The position numbers and the translations under genes were made by a program. 64,000 nucleotides of DNA from Burkholderiaceae bacterium (lineage in GTDB: Bacteria; Pseudomonadota; Gammaproteobacteria; Burkholderiales; Burkholderiaceae_C), in contig JAIESX010000009.1 in NCBI GenBank assembly GCA_019745555.1, positions 1-64,000 on the forward strand, written 5' to 3'. Positions 35,553-46,494 of the stretch are shown here, in pieces (within the stretch, counting starts at the first letter, position 1; each line of letters begins with the position of its first letter). The notes below the pieces were generated by a model. The model did not search any database. It was not told the DNA's origin and was given only the letters and a program-made list of their open reading frames with translations.

Positions 35553-36827
35553 CTAGACCCGCAGCGGGTCGCGGCGTTCGGGCCGCGGCGCCGGGGTGGG
35601 TGCCACGGTACCGTTCCAGCCGAAGAAGCGACAGACCTCGTCTTCCTGTTTCAGGGTGTCTTCGCGGCCCAGCTTCATGAGTTCGCGGGTGTAGACGGCC
35701 TCGAAGAGCAGGTAGCTGGTCAGGGCGCCGCCCTTGACATCGGCCTGGCTGGGCGAGGCGCCCAGGCCGCTGAGCAGGGCGCGCACCGCATGCGGCAGGG
35801 CGCCGGCATGCTGGGCCGCGAGCTGGTCCAGCCGTTCCGAGGGCGAGATCACGAGCAGCTCGACGGGCTTGAGCGCGCTGGCCTGGCGCGCCTCGCGCGG
35901 GATCAGGTTCAGGGTCTGGTTGATGCGGCGGATGCGCTCGATGTCCACCGCGAGTGCATCCAGGAAGATGCTGGACATGGCATGGCCGGCGATCTGCGCC
36001 AGCGAGGGGTAGCTTGTGGGGGTGGCGCGGGTGAGCGTGTCGCGCGGCTCGCTCATGCGGCCCGCGCCGACGACGAGGATGCGGTCGGCGCCCAGGTGGA
36101 TGGCCGGGGCCACAGGCGCGGTCTGGCGCATGGAGCCGTCGCCGAAGTACTCGGTGCCGTCGTTGATGGGCAGGGCCTGGGCCGGGAAGACGAAGGGGAT
36201 GGCTGAAGAGGCCAGCAGGTGGGTGCGTGTGATGCGGTCGCGCACGGCCAGGCGTTGCGAGCGGATCCAGGGCTGCAGCTCCTCGACGCCTTCGAAGAAG
36301 GTCACGTGATGTCCCGAGCTGTAACTCGAGGCCGTGACGGCCAGGGCGCGCAGATGGCCGCGCGCGATCAGTTCGGGCAGGCGCTCCAGCGGCACCATGC
36401 GCTGCAGTAGCTGCTCCAGCGGGCTGTTGTCCAGCAGGGAGCGCGGCTTGATGCGGCGCCAGCGGGCGATCAGCCAGCCCAGCGAGAGCAGGCTCATCCA
36501 GCGCGCCCCGCTGCGCAGCACGCCGAGCAGGTCGGCTTCGTAGACCTGGCCGGCCTGGAAATTGGACCAGACCGTAGCGATGCGCTCGACCGCCAGGTCG
36601 AAGTCGTCCGCCCCGCAGGCCAGGGCGGCGGCATTGATGGCGCCGGCCGAGGTGCCGGTGATGATGCCGAAGGGGCTGGCCGTTTGCTCCGGCTGGCGCT
36701 GGCGGCGCAGCTCGCTCAGGGCCTGCAGCACCCCGACCTGGTAGGCCGCGCGCGCACCGCCACCGGTCAGCAGCAGACCGATGTTCGGGCGGCTCTTGTC
36801 GACGGGCGCATCGATCATGCGAGCCAT
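35553..36827 (-). CDS. Patatin-like phospholipase
   Basis: A 424-residue protein with the patatin glycine-rich loop GLLLTGGGARAAYQVGVLQAL, the nucleophile elbow GTSAG and the catalytic Asp in DGSMRQ. It is a serine-aspartate dyad lipid acyl hydrolase of the RssA/NTE-like group. A C-terminal region of about 130 residues contains no recognised domain. It is divergent from apbC. The MITE-like element lies just beyond its stop codon. Confidence 0.9.
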   Translation of the reverse strand: MARMIDAPVDKSRPNIGLLLTGGGARAAYQVGVLQALSELRRQRQPEQTASPFGIITGTSAGAINAAALACGADDFDLAVERIATVWSNFQAGQVYEADLLGVLRSGARWMSLLSLGWLIARWRRIKPRSLLDNSPLEQLLQRMVPLERLPELIARGHLRALAVTASSYSSGHHVTFFEGVEELQPWIRSQRLAVRDRITRTHLLASSAIPFVFPAQALPINDGTEYFGDGSMRQTAPVAPAIHLGADRILVVGAGRMSEPRDTLTRATPTSYPSLAQIAGHAMSSIFLDALAVDIERIRRINQTLNLIPREARQASALKPVELLVISPSERLDQLAAQHAGALPHAVRALLSGLGASPSQADVKGGALTSYLLFEAVYTRELMKLGREDTLKQEDEVCRFFGWNGTVAPTPAPRPERRDPLRV

Positions 36828-36952
36828 TATGCGGTGGGGGCTGCGCCCGCCGAGCGTTCCGGATCAGGAATGGGGGTTTGCCGTGCAAATTGCCTGTCCC
36901 GGCGGGCCTATTGCGTCGCGGCTAGACTACGCGCACTTCAGGAGTAAACGGA

Positions 36953-38044
36953 ATGGCAGTGACAGAACAGGCCTTGATGGACGCCCTCAAGGCCGTCGTG
37001 GACCCGAACACGGGCAAGGATTTCGTCTCGGGCAAGACCATCAGGAATCTCAGCGTGCAGGATGGCGATGTGTCCTTCGACGTCGAGCTGGGCTATCCGG
37101 CCAAGAGCCAGATTCCCGGCTTTCGCAAGGCGCTGATTGCCGCGGCCAAGGGTGTCGCCGGCGTCAACAACGTCTCGGTCAACATCAACAGCAAGATCGT
37201 GGCGCACGCGGTGCAGCGCGGTGTGCAACTGCTGCCCAAGGTCAAGAACATCGTCGCCGTGGCTTCGGGCAAGGGGGGTGTGGGCAAGAGCACCACGGCC
37301 GTCAACCTGGCCCTGGCCCTGGCGGCCGAGGGCGCGAGCGTGGGCATTCTGGACGCCGACATCTACGGGCCGAGCCAGCCCATGATGATGGGCATCGACG
37401 CCCGGCCCGAAAGCGAGGACGGCCAGACCATGGAGCCGCTGGAGAACTATGGCGTACAGGTCATGTCCATCGGCTTCCTCGTGGCCCAGGACGAGGCCAT
37501 GATCTGGCGCGGCCCCATGGCCACCCAGGCGCTGGAGCAACTGCTGCGCCAGACCAACTGGAAGGACCTGGACTATCTGATCGTCGACATGCCGCCGGGC
37601 ACCGGTGACATCCAGCTCACGCTCTCGCAGCGCGTGCCCATGACCGGTGCGGTCATCGTGACCACGCCGCAGGACATCGCGCTGATCGACGCCAAGAAGG
37701 GCATCAAGATGTTCGAGAAGGTGGGGGTGCCCATCCTCGGCCTGGTCGAGAACATGGCCGTGCACGTGTGCAGCAACTGCGGCCACACCGAGCACATCTT
37801 CGGTGTCGATGGCGGCAAGAAAATGGCGGCCGAGTACGGCATGCACTACCTGGGCGCGCTGCCGCTGAACATGCAGATCCGTCTGCAGGCCGACAACGGC
37901 AAGCCCACCGTGGTGGCCGACCCGGACGGCGATGTCGCTGGCATCTACAAGGCCGTGGCGCGCCAGGTGGCCGTGGCGATCGCCGCCAAGAACAAGGACT
38001 TTTCGAGCAAGTTCCCGAGCATCAAGATCTCGAAAGAGACCTGA
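36953..38044 (+). CDS. apbC: Iron-sulfur cluster carrier ApbC/Mrp
   Basis: A 363-residue P-loop ATPase with an N-terminal MIP18-like domain (residues 1-90), the deviant Walker A GKGGVGKST (about 104-112) and the C-terminal CSNCGH pair that holds a bridging 4Fe-4S cluster. It transfers clusters to apo-proteins. Given the many Fe-S proteins in this window a role in their maturation is plausible but generic. Confidence 0.96.
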   Translation: MAVTEQALMDALKAVVDPNTGKDFVSGKTIRNLSVQDGDVSFDVELGYPAKSQIPGFRKALIAAAKGVAGVNNVSVNINSKIVAHAVQRGVQLLPKVKNIVAVASGKGGVGKSTTAVNLALALAAEGASVGILDADIYGPSQPMMMGIDARPESEDGQTMEPLENYGVQVMSIGFLVAQDEAMIWRGPMATQALEQLLRQTNWKDLDYLIVDMPPGTGDIQLTLSQRVPMTGAVIVTTPQDIALIDAKKGIKMFEKVGVPILGLVENMAVHVCSNCGHTEHIFGVDGGKKMAAEYGMHYLGALPLNMQIRLQADNGKPTVVADPDGDVAGIYKAVARQVAVAIAAKNKDFSSKFPSIKISKET

Positions 38045-38065
38045 AGCCCGGGACGCCTTGGAGGC

Positions 38066-39196
38066 TCAGTAGCGCAGCTGGCCCGCGTTGTCGATGATGG
38101 CCAGTTCCACGTAGGACGAGCCGTTGTGCGACGTGGGTGAGTAGCGGGCCGCGAAGCGGCCGAAGCTGATCTCGCCAGCTTCTTCCATGGCCTTGATGAA
38201 CGAGGCCGTGCTCAGGTTGCGCCCGGCGCGGCGCAGACCCTCGACCAGCAGCTTGGCGTGCACGAAGCCCTCGAGCTGGAAAGCCGAGGGAACGGCTGCC
38301 GGGTCCTTTTCCTTCAGCAGGCGGTGGTACTCGGCCACCACGGGGATGGTCGTGTTGCGCAGCGGCGGCATGATCTGGGCCAGCACGATGCCGCGCGCGT
38401 TGTCCTGCAGGTCGCGCCGGATCAGGTCCACGTTGGCGACCGAGAAGCCGTAGAAGCTAGGTCGTATGCTGGTCTGCAGCGTGGCCTTGACGAAATTCGA
38501 CAGCGTCCCGCCGGCGATGCCCAGCAGAACGGCCTGGGGCTGGGCCCGCTCGGCTGCCGCTGCGGCCGCCGCGTAGTCCGGGGCCTTGGGGTCGATCTTC
38601 ACCTCGGCATCCAGCTTGATCTTGGCGGCCGCGGCCGCCTGCTGCAGTTCGGCCAGCAGGGTCTTGCCCAGGCCGTCGTCCTGGTAGACCACCGTCACGC
38701 GGCTGATGCCGGTGTCCACCAGATGCGAGACGATGCGGCGCGCTTCGTCGGCGTAGCTGGCGCGCACGTGGAAGAGGTAGGGGTTGACCTTCTGGCGGAA
38801 GGCCGTGGCGCCGGTGACCGGGCCGAAGATGATGGTGCGGCTGGCTTCGGCCAGCGGCAGGATGGCCCCGGTCTGGGCCGTGCCGGTGCTGTTGTAGATG
38901 ATGAAGACACCCTGTTCGTCGATCAGCTGGCGCGTGTTGTCGACGGCGCGCTTGACGTCGAAGCCGTCGTCCAGCGTGGTGTAGACGATCTTGCGGCCAT
39001 GCACGCCGCCGGCGGCGTTGACGGCGTCGAAATAGAGGCGCGAGCCCTGGCCGAACTCCTGCGTCTGCGGTCCCAGCGGGCCACTGAGGACTACGGAGGC
39101 GCCCAGGCGGATCTCCGTCGGTGTGACGCCGCGGTCGGATGCCATGGCGCTCAAGCCCACGGCGCCGGCCAGGGCGAGTATCAAAAGTCGAAACAT
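38066..39196 (-). CDS. ABC transporter substrate-binding protein, LivK type
   Basis: A 376-residue periplasmic binding protein with a signal peptide (about residues 1-19) and a type I fold of the branched-chain amino acid group, including IRLGASVVLSGPLGPQTQEFGQG. No permease or ATPase genes are adjacent, so it is either an orphan partner of a transporter elsewhere or a sensor subunit. The ATG at 39196 was chosen because AGGAG lies six bases before it; an ATG two codons upstream is too close to the ribosome binding site. It is divergent from the LysR gene. Confidence 0.88.
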   Translation of the reverse strand: MFRLLILALAGAVGLSAMASDRGVTPTEIRLGASVVLSGPLGPQTQEFGQGSRLYFDAVNAAGGVHGRKIVYTTLDDGFDVKRAVDNTRQLIDEQGVFIIYNSTGTAQTGAILPLAEASRTIIFGPVTGATAFRQKVNPYLFHVRASYADEARRIVSHLVDTGISRVTVVYQDDGLGKTLLAELQQAAAAAKIKLDAEVKIDPKAPDYAAAAAAAERAQPQAVLLGIAGGTLSNFVKATLQTSIRPSFYGFSVANVDLIRRDLQDNARGIVLAQIMPPLRNTTIPVVAEYHRLLKEKDPAAVPSAFQLEGFVHAKLLVEGLRRAGRNLSTASFIKAMEEAGEISFGRFAARYSPTSHNGSSYVELAIIDNAGQLRY

Positions 39197-39377
39197 GTCC
39201 ATCTCCTGCGGTGTCTGCCCGCGATCCAACGACGTCCTCGGCCTGCTGGTGGCCGATACCTCGGGTGATCGAATATAGTTATTTAAATGAATCAAATGCG
39301 GTACTGGGGCTAGTGGTTTCCCCTGAAGCCCTGTTGGCTTCGTGCATAAGTTCACGATCTGGCAAGATCGCAGACCG

Positions 39378-40316
39378 ATGAACCTGCTCGTATCCATGCG
39401 CTACCTCGTCGCCCTTGACGAGCACAAGCATTTCGCCCGTGCGGCCCAGGCCTGCTTCGTCACGCAGCCCGCCCTCTCGAACGCCATCCGCGCGCTGGAG
39501 GAGGAGTTCGGCAGCCCCATCGTGCGCCGCGGCCGCACCTTCGTCGGCTTCACCCCCGAAGGCGAGCGCCTGCTTGAAAGCGCACGCCGCATGCTGCGCG
39601 AGGAGCAGCTGCTCAAGCAGGACCTCAGCAGCGTCAGCGGCCAGCCCCAGGGGCGGCTGGGCATCGGCGTTGTGCCCTCGGCCGAGCCGGTGGCCGCGCG
39701 CTTCGCGGCCATGCTGCAGGCGCGCCATCCGGGGATCACGCCCGTGGTGCGTTCCATGAGTTCACAGGAGATCGAGGCCGGGCTGGAGGAGCTGACGCTG
39801 GACATGGGCCTGGGCTTCATCGAGCGCGTGCGACCCGGCGCGCTGCAGACCGTGCTGCAGTACACCGAGCATTACTTCCTCGTGCGCAAGGCGGCCCGGC
39901 CGGGCGAGCAGGGCATGCGTTTCGGCGAGCCCATGAGCTGGAAGGACGCCGCGGCCCTGCCCCTGTGCCTGATGACGGCCGAGATGTACAACCGCCACAT
40001 CGTCGACGGTGCTTTCGCGGAAGCCGGGGTCCAGGTGCGGCCCGTGCTGGAGACCAACTCACTGCTGACCCTGGCGCTCAGCGCTGTGGGTGGGGCGGTG
40101 AGCTGCATCATGCCCGGCGCCCTGGTGGGTGCGGTGCGTGCCTACCGCGAGCTGGAGGCCCGGCCACTGAGTGGCCCCGAAGTGCGCACTTCCATCGGCT
40201 TCATGGTGCAGACCAAGGAGCGCCACTCCCGCCCGCTGGAAGCCGCCCTGACCTTGGCCCAGGACGCGGCCTGGCTGCGCCACGCGGCAGCGCACAGCGG
40301 TTTGCTGCACGCCTGA
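39378..40316 (+). CDS. LysR-type regulator, candidate FdsR
   Basis: A 312-residue LysR protein with an N-terminal winged helix (residues 1-60, including HFARAAQACFVTQPALSNAIRALEEE) and a periplasmic-binding-like effector domain. It is directly upstream of, and in line with, the soluble formate dehydrogenase genes. In Cupriavidus a LysR protein, FdsR, activates the homologous operon with formate, so that role is likely here, but sequence alone does not prove it. A dyad in the following intergenic region is a possible binding site. Confidence 0.85.
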   Translation: MNLLVSMRYLVALDEHKHFARAAQACFVTQPALSNAIRALEEEFGSPIVRRGRTFVGFTPEGERLLESARRMLREEQLLKQDLSSVSGQPQGRLGIGVVPSAEPVAARFAAMLQARHPGITPVVRSMSSQEIEAGLEELTLDMGLGFIERVRPGALQTVLQYTEHYFLVRKAARPGEQGMRFGEPMSWKDAAALPLCLMTAEMYNRHIVDGAFAEAGVQVRPVLETNSLLTLALSAVGGAVSCIMPGALVGAVRAYRELEARPLSGPEVRTSIGFMVQTKERHSRPLEAALTLAQDAAWLRHAAAHSGLLHA

Positions 40317-40375
40317 TGTCCCGGATCGAGGCTGGCAGCCTCTTTTAATAAGAATTACTGCTATCTGACGCATTG

Positions 40376-40398
40376 CATCATTTATTTTTTGAATGATG
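40376..40398. promoter_or_regulatory. Candidate LysR operator before the soluble FDH genes
   Basis: CATCATT and AATGATG form a perfect 7-bp dyad around nine AT-rich bases, matching the T-N11-A style of LysR sites. A second, GC-rich dyad (CCCGGGC / GCCCGGG, 40420-40439) lies nearer the start codon at 40480. The 163-base gap holds nothing else I can identify beyond a weak TTGAAT-17-GAATTT promoter. Confidence 0.45.
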
Positions 40399-40479
40399 TC
40401 ATGTTTCGATCGAATTTGACCCGGGCCCGCGTGCCCGGGACACTGCGCGCATGCCTAGTTATGAATCGAGGGACACAGC

Positions 40480-42300
<1,821 letters not shown>

Positions 42301-42304
42301 AAAG

Positions 42305-45193
42305 ATGAACGCACCCGCCAAACCCCATGAAGTGATGCCCCAGGTCGTCGAGTTCACGCTCGACGGCCGCAAGGCCCAGGCCTATGCCGGCGAGACCATC
42401 CTGACCGTTGCCAAGCGCATGGGCATGGAGATCCCGCACCTTTGCTACAAGGAAGGCTATCGCGCCGACGGCAACTGCCGCGCCTGTGTGGTCGAGATCA
42501 AGGGCGAGCGCACGCTGGCCCCGAGCTGCTGCCGCAGCGCCACCGCCGGCATGGAAGTGCAGAGCAAGAGCGAGCGTGCCGTCAAGAGCCAGAAGATGGT
42601 GCTCGAGATGCTGCTCTCCGACATGCCCGACGAGGGCTACAAATGGGACGAGCAGGACGAGTCGCTGCAGCACGGCGAACTCTCGCAATGGGCCAAGAAA
42701 GCAGGCGTCACCGTACGTCCCGAGCTCAAGGCCCTGCGCCGCGAGCAGCCGGTGGCCGATGTCTCGCACCCGGCCATGGCCGTGAACCTGGATGCCTGCA
42801 TCCAGTGCAACCGCTGCGTGCGCGCCTGCCGTGAAGAGCAGGTCAACGACGTGATCGGCTATGCCCTGCGCGGCAGCCACAGCGAGATCGTCTTCGACCT
42901 CGGCGACGCCATGGGCGACAGCACCTGCGTGGCCTGCGGTGAATGCGTGCAGGCCTGCCCGACCGGTGCGCTCATGCCCAAGAGCCGCGTGGGTTCGCAG
43001 CAGGTCGACAAGAAGGTCGACTCGGTCTGTCCTTTCTGCGGCGTGGGCTGCCTGATCACCTACAACGTCAAGGACAACAAGATCATCAGCGTGGACGGGC
43101 GCGACGGCCCGGCCAACCACAGCCGCCTCTGCGTCAAGGGCCGCTTCGGTTTCGACTACGCGCACAACCCGCAGCGCCTGACCAAGCCGCTGATCCGCAA
43201 GGCAGGCGTGCCCAAGGACCCCGAGGCGATCGACGAGCTCAACCGCCAGATGAGCGAGGACCCGTCCATCATCTCCACCATGTTCCGCGAGGCGACGTGG
43301 GAGGAGGCGCTGGATCTGGCGGGCGGCGGCCTCAAGGCCCTGCGCGACAAGTACGGCAAGAAGGCGCTGGCGGGCTTCGGCTCGGCCAAGGGCAGCAACG
43401 AAGAGGCCTACCTGTTCCAGAAGCTGGTGCGCACGGGCTTCGGCAGCAACAACGTGGACCACTGCACGCGCCTGTGCCATGCCTCCAGCGTGGCGGCCCT
43501 GCTCGAGGGCGTGGGCTCGGGCGCGGTGTCCAACCAGGTGAACGACGTGGAGCATTCCGGGCTCATCCTGCTGATCGGTTCCAATCCCACGGCCAACCAC
43601 CCGGTGGCGGCCACCTGGTTCAAGAACGCGGCCAAGAAGGGCACCAAGATCGTGTTGGCCGATCCGCGCGTGACCGACATCGGCAAGCACGCCTGGCGTA
43701 CCCTGCAGTTCAAGCCGGACACCGACGTGGCCATGCTCAACGCCATGATCTACACGGTGATCGAGGAAGGCCTCGTCGACAAGGATTTCCTCAAGAACCG
43801 TGCCAGCAACTTCGAGGCGCTCAAGAAGAATGTCCAGGGCTACAGCCCCGAGGCCATGGAGCCCATCTGCGGCATCCCGGCCGCCACGCTGCGCGAGGTG
43901 GCGCGCGAGTTCGCCCAGTCCAAGGCCTCGATGATTCTCTGGGGCATGGGCGTGAGCCAGCACGTGCACGGCACCGACAACGCACGCTGCCTGATCGCGC
44001 TGTGTGCGGTGACGGGCCAGATCGGCAAGCCCGGTTCCGGCCTGCACCCGCTGCGCGGCCAGAACAACGTGCAGGGCGCCAGCGACGCCGGCCTGATCCC
44101 CATGATGTTCCCCAACTACCAGCGCGTGGACAACCAGGAAGCGCACCAGTGGTTCGAGAAGTTCTGGAACACCAAGCTCGACGACCGTCCGGGCTACACC
44201 GTGGTGGAGATCATGCACAAGGCCCTGGCCGACGACAGCGATCCGCACAAGATCCACGGCATGTATGTCGAGGGCGAGAACCCCGCCATGAGCGACCCGG
44301 ACCTCAACCATGCCCGTCACGCTCTGGCCGAGCTCAAGCACCTGGTCGTGCAGGACATCTTCATGACCGAAACCGCCTGGCTGGCCGACGTCATCCTGCC
44401 CGCCACCGCCTGGCCCGAGAAGACCGGCACCGTGAGCAACACCGACCGCATGGTGCAGCTGGGCAAGCAGGCCGTGACACCGCCCGGCGACGCCAAGCCT
44501 GATCTCTGGATCATCCAGCAGATCGCCAAGCGCATGGGCCTGGACTGGAACTACCGCGGCGAGCATGCCGGCGTGGCCGAGGTTTACGAGGAAATGCGCC
44601 AGGCCATGCACGCGGCCATCTCGGGCATCACCTGGGATCGCCTGGAAAAGGAATCCAGCGTGACCTATCCCTGCCTGAGCGCGGATGATCCGGGGCAGCC
44701 CATCGTCTTCATCGACGACTTCCCCACGCCCACCGGCAAGGTCAAACTGGTGCCGGCCGACATCATCCCGGCCAACGAACGTCCGGATGCCGAGTACCCC
44801 TTCGTGCTGATCACGGGCCGCCAGCTCGAGCACTGGCACACGGGCAGCATGACGCGTCGTTCCGGTGTGCTCGATGCCATCGAGCCCATCGCCACCGCCT
44901 CCATGTGCGGTGCCGACATGGCCGAGCTGGGGCTGAACCCCGGTGATGTGGTGACGGTGGCCTCGCGCCGCGGCCAGGTGGCCATCCACCTGCGCCGTGA
45001 CGACGGCACACCGCGCGGCGCGGTCTTCATCCCCTTCGCCTACTACGAGGCGGCGGCCAACCTGATCACCAACGCGGCGTTTGACCCGGTCGCCAAGATC
45101 CCGGAGTTCAAGTACTGCGCGGTCTCGATCCGTCGTGGTGGCAAGCCGGCAAAGACGCAGGGCTTCGGTGCGGCGGAGGTGATGCTGGGCTGA
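42305..45193 (+). CDS. fdsA: NAD-linked formate dehydrogenase catalytic subunit, cysteine type
   Basis: A 962-residue subunit that oxidises formate to CO2. It begins with a NuoG-like 2Fe-2S domain (Cys47, 58, 61, 75), then two 4Fe-4S clusters in CIQCNRCVRAC and CVACGECVQACP, then the molybdopterin part with its own cluster CPFCGVGC. The metal ligand is Cys391 in CTRLCHASS, encoded TGC, so no selenocysteine. The cofactor is a bis-guanine-dinucleotide molybdenum or tungsten. The ATG at 42305 follows an AAAG. No fdsC or fdsD accompanies it; fdhD lies 13 kb downstream. Confidence 0.95.
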   Translation: MNAPAKPHEVMPQVVEFTLDGRKAQAYAGETILTVAKRMGMEIPHLCYKEGYRADGNCRACVVEIKGERTLAPSCCRSATAGMEVQSKSERAVKSQKMVLEMLLSDMPDEGYKWDEQDESLQHGELSQWAKKAGVTVRPELKALRREQPVADVSHPAMAVNLDACIQCNRCVRACREEQVNDVIGYALRGSHSEIVFDLGDAMGDSTCVACGECVQACPTGALMPKSRVGSQQVDKKVDSVCPFCGVGCLITYNVKDNKIISVDGRDGPANHSRLCVKGRFGFDYAHNPQRLTKPLIRKAGVPKDPEAIDELNRQMSEDPSIISTMFREATWEEALDLAGGGLKALRDKYGKKALAGFGSAKGSNEEAYLFQKLVRTGFGSNNVDHCTRLCHASSVAALLEGVGSGAVSNQVNDVEHSGLILLIGSNPTANHPVAATWFKNAAKKGTKIVLADPRVTDIGKHAWRTLQFKPDTDVAMLNAMIYTVIEEGLVDKDFLKNRASNFEALKKNVQGYSPEAMEPICGIPAATLREVAREFAQSKASMILWGMGVSQHVHGTDNARCLIALCAVTGQIGKPGSGLHPLRGQNNVQGASDAGLIPMMFPNYQRVDNQEAHQWFEKFWNTKLDDRPGYTVVEIMHKALADDSDPHKIHGMYVEGENPAMSDPDLNHARHALAELKHLVVQDIFMTETAWLADVILPATAWPEKTGTVSNTDRMVQLGKQAVTPPGDAKPDLWIIQQIAKRMGLDWNYRGEHAGVAEVYEEMRQAMHAAISGITWDRLEKESSVTYPCLSADDPGQPIVFIDDFPTPTGKVKLVPADIIPANERPDAEYPFVLITGRQLEHWHTGSMTRRSGVLDAIEPIATASMCGADMAELGLNPGDVVTVASRRGQVAIHLRRDDGTPRGAVFIPFAYYEAAANLITNAAFDPVAKIPEFKYCAVSIRRGGKPAKTQGFGAAEVMLG

Positions 45194-45222
45194 AGCGGCT
45201 TCGCCGACCCGGGTTGCCCACG

Positions 45223-45250
45223 GCCCTGCGCCACAGCGCAGGGCTTTTTT
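45223..45250 (+). terminator. Intrinsic terminator after fdsA
   Basis: GCCCTGCG and CGCAGGGC form an 8-bp stem with a six-base loop, followed by TTTTTT. It ends the LysR-adjacent formate dehydrogenase unit 30 bases after the fdsA stop and separates it from the DUF3305 unit. Confidence 0.85.
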
Positions 45251-45273
45251 CATGTGCACGTGCCGTTTGGGTT

Positions 45274-45290
45274 TGCGACAATTTGTCGCG
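45274..45290. promoter_or_regulatory. 17-bp palindrome upstream of the DUF3305 unit
   Basis: TGCGACAATTTGTCGCG is a near-perfect palindrome around a single central base, 48 bases before the DUF3305 start and after the fdsA terminator. Virtually the same site occurs at 52777-52793, ahead of the periplasmic formate dehydrogenase genes. It is probably an operator shared by the two units. Confidence 0.65.
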
Positions 45291-45338
45291 TCAGAGCGCG
45301 TAGGCAGGTCTTTTCCTATCCGCTACAGTGACGGCTGT

Positions 45339-45899
45339 ATGAACAGCAAGCAAACCTCCCTGCCGGTGGCCGTCGTGATGCGCAAGGTGCGCATCACCGG
45401 CCCCATGAGCCAGTGGCAACCCTGGCGCTGGGAGCTGGCCGATGTGGTCCTGCACGAGCCGGCCTTTGGGGGCGAGCCGCGCCGCTTGCGCCAGGACGAG
45501 GACGGCGAGCAATGGCTGCATCCCGGCTTCACGGTCGAGCTCTTCCGCGACGATGCCGAAGGCTATTACCTCAACGCCACCACGCCCGCGCCCTGCTGGT
45601 TCGTGCTCTGGCGCATGGATGAAGAGGCTTCGGTGGCCGATGAGCCCATCCCACGTCCGGTCGCCGTGTCCGTGAGCTACCACGATGCCGGGCGCTGGCT
45701 GGACGCCCAGGAGACGGTCGAACAGGTGCCCGCGCCACCTGAGGTGGTGGACTGGTTCCGGGCCTACGCTGATGAGCATTACGTGATCGAACCCAAACGG
45801 CGCAAGCGCCCGGACAGCTTCAAGCCCCTGACCGACCGGTTCGGCAACCCGGCCTCGGTGAGCACCGAAAAGAAATACGGCGGAGGCGAGCATGGCTGA
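45339..45899 (+). CDS. DUF3305 protein of the formate dehydrogenase region
   Basis: A 186-residue soluble protein with the DUF3305 pattern VAVVMRKVRITGPMSQWQPWRW and GFTVELFRDDAEGYYLNAT, and a basic, disordered tail. The family is found almost only next to membrane-linked formate dehydrogenases and its function is unknown; assembly of the enzyme is the usual guess. It heads a four-gene unit and overlaps DUF3306 by eight bases. Confidence 0.85.
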   Translation: MNSKQTSLPVAVVMRKVRITGPMSQWQPWRWELADVVLHEPAFGGEPRRLRQDEDGEQWLHPGFTVELFRDDAEGYYLNATTPAPCWFVLWRMDEEASVADEPIPRPVAVSVSYHDAGRWLDAQETVEQVPAPPEVVDWFRAYADEHYVIEPKRRKRPDSFKPLTDRFGNPASVSTEKKYGGGEHG

Positions 45900-46494
45900 G
45901 GGATTCCTGGGCCGCTGGTCGCAGCGCAAGCAGGCCTTGCGCGAGGGCAAGCCTGTCGAGGAGCCACCGGCGCCCGCCGCTACTCCGCCCGTCCCGGAGG
46001 TTGTTGCGCGCCCACAGCCCGCTGCCGAGACGATGGTCGCACCGGAGGTGGTGGAGGCACCCCCGCCGCCCACACTGGAAGATGTGCAGACCCTGACACC
46101 GCAGTCCGATTTCCGGCGCTACGTTGCGGGCGATGTGGATCCTGCGGTCAAGCACGCGGCCATGCGCAAGCTCTTTTCCGATCCGCACTTCAACGTGATG
46201 GACGGGCTGGACATCTACATCGACGACTACAACACGCCCAACCCCATGCCAGCCTCCATGCTGCGCAAGATGGCCAGTGCCCATTTCCTGGGCCTGGTCG
46301 AGGACGAGAAGAAATCCCCACCTGCAGCCGCGCAGCCGGCCCAGGCATCTGTACCGGCGCACAGCGACCCGGAGCCCGAGGCTTCCGAGGTGCGCGCCAC
46401 CGAACCCGACGAGACCCCACACCATGACGACGCTGATCTGCGACTGCAACAAGACCATGCCGCTGGACCCCAAGGGCCTGGGGGCAGCGCTTGA
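45892..46494 (+). CDS. DUF3306 protein of the formate dehydrogenase region
   Basis: A 200-residue protein with the FLGRWSQRKQALREG start and a middle segment (FRRYVAGDVDPAVKHAAMRKLFSDPHFNVMDGLDIYIDDYN) typical of DUF3306, flanked by Pro/Ala-rich and Glu-rich disordered regions. It always travels with DUF3305 in formate dehydrogenase loci. The last 71 bases overlap the polyferredoxin gene in another frame, so the C-terminal tail is constrained by that coding. Confidence 0.85.
   Translation: MAEGFLGRWSQRKQALREGKPVEEPPAPAATPPVPEVVARPQPAAETMVAPEVVEAPPPPTLEDVQTLTPQSDFRRYVAGDVDPAVKHAAMRKLFSDPHFNVMDGLDIYIDDYNTPNPMPASMLRKMASAHFLGLVEDEKKSPPAAAQPAQASVPAHSDPEPEASEVRATEPDETPHHDDADLRLQQDHAAGPQGPGGSA

Noticed and set aside
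42305-45193. Reading fdsA and fdsB as complex I subunits NuoG and NuoEF
   Set aside because: The large subunit has an intact molybdopterin region with the formate dehydrogenase-type Cys-His pair (CTRLCHASS), and no other nuo genes are present.
45296-45338. Sigma-54 promoter in front of DUF3305
   Set aside because: The GG and GC pairs here are not ten bases apart; no acceptable -24/-12 element found.
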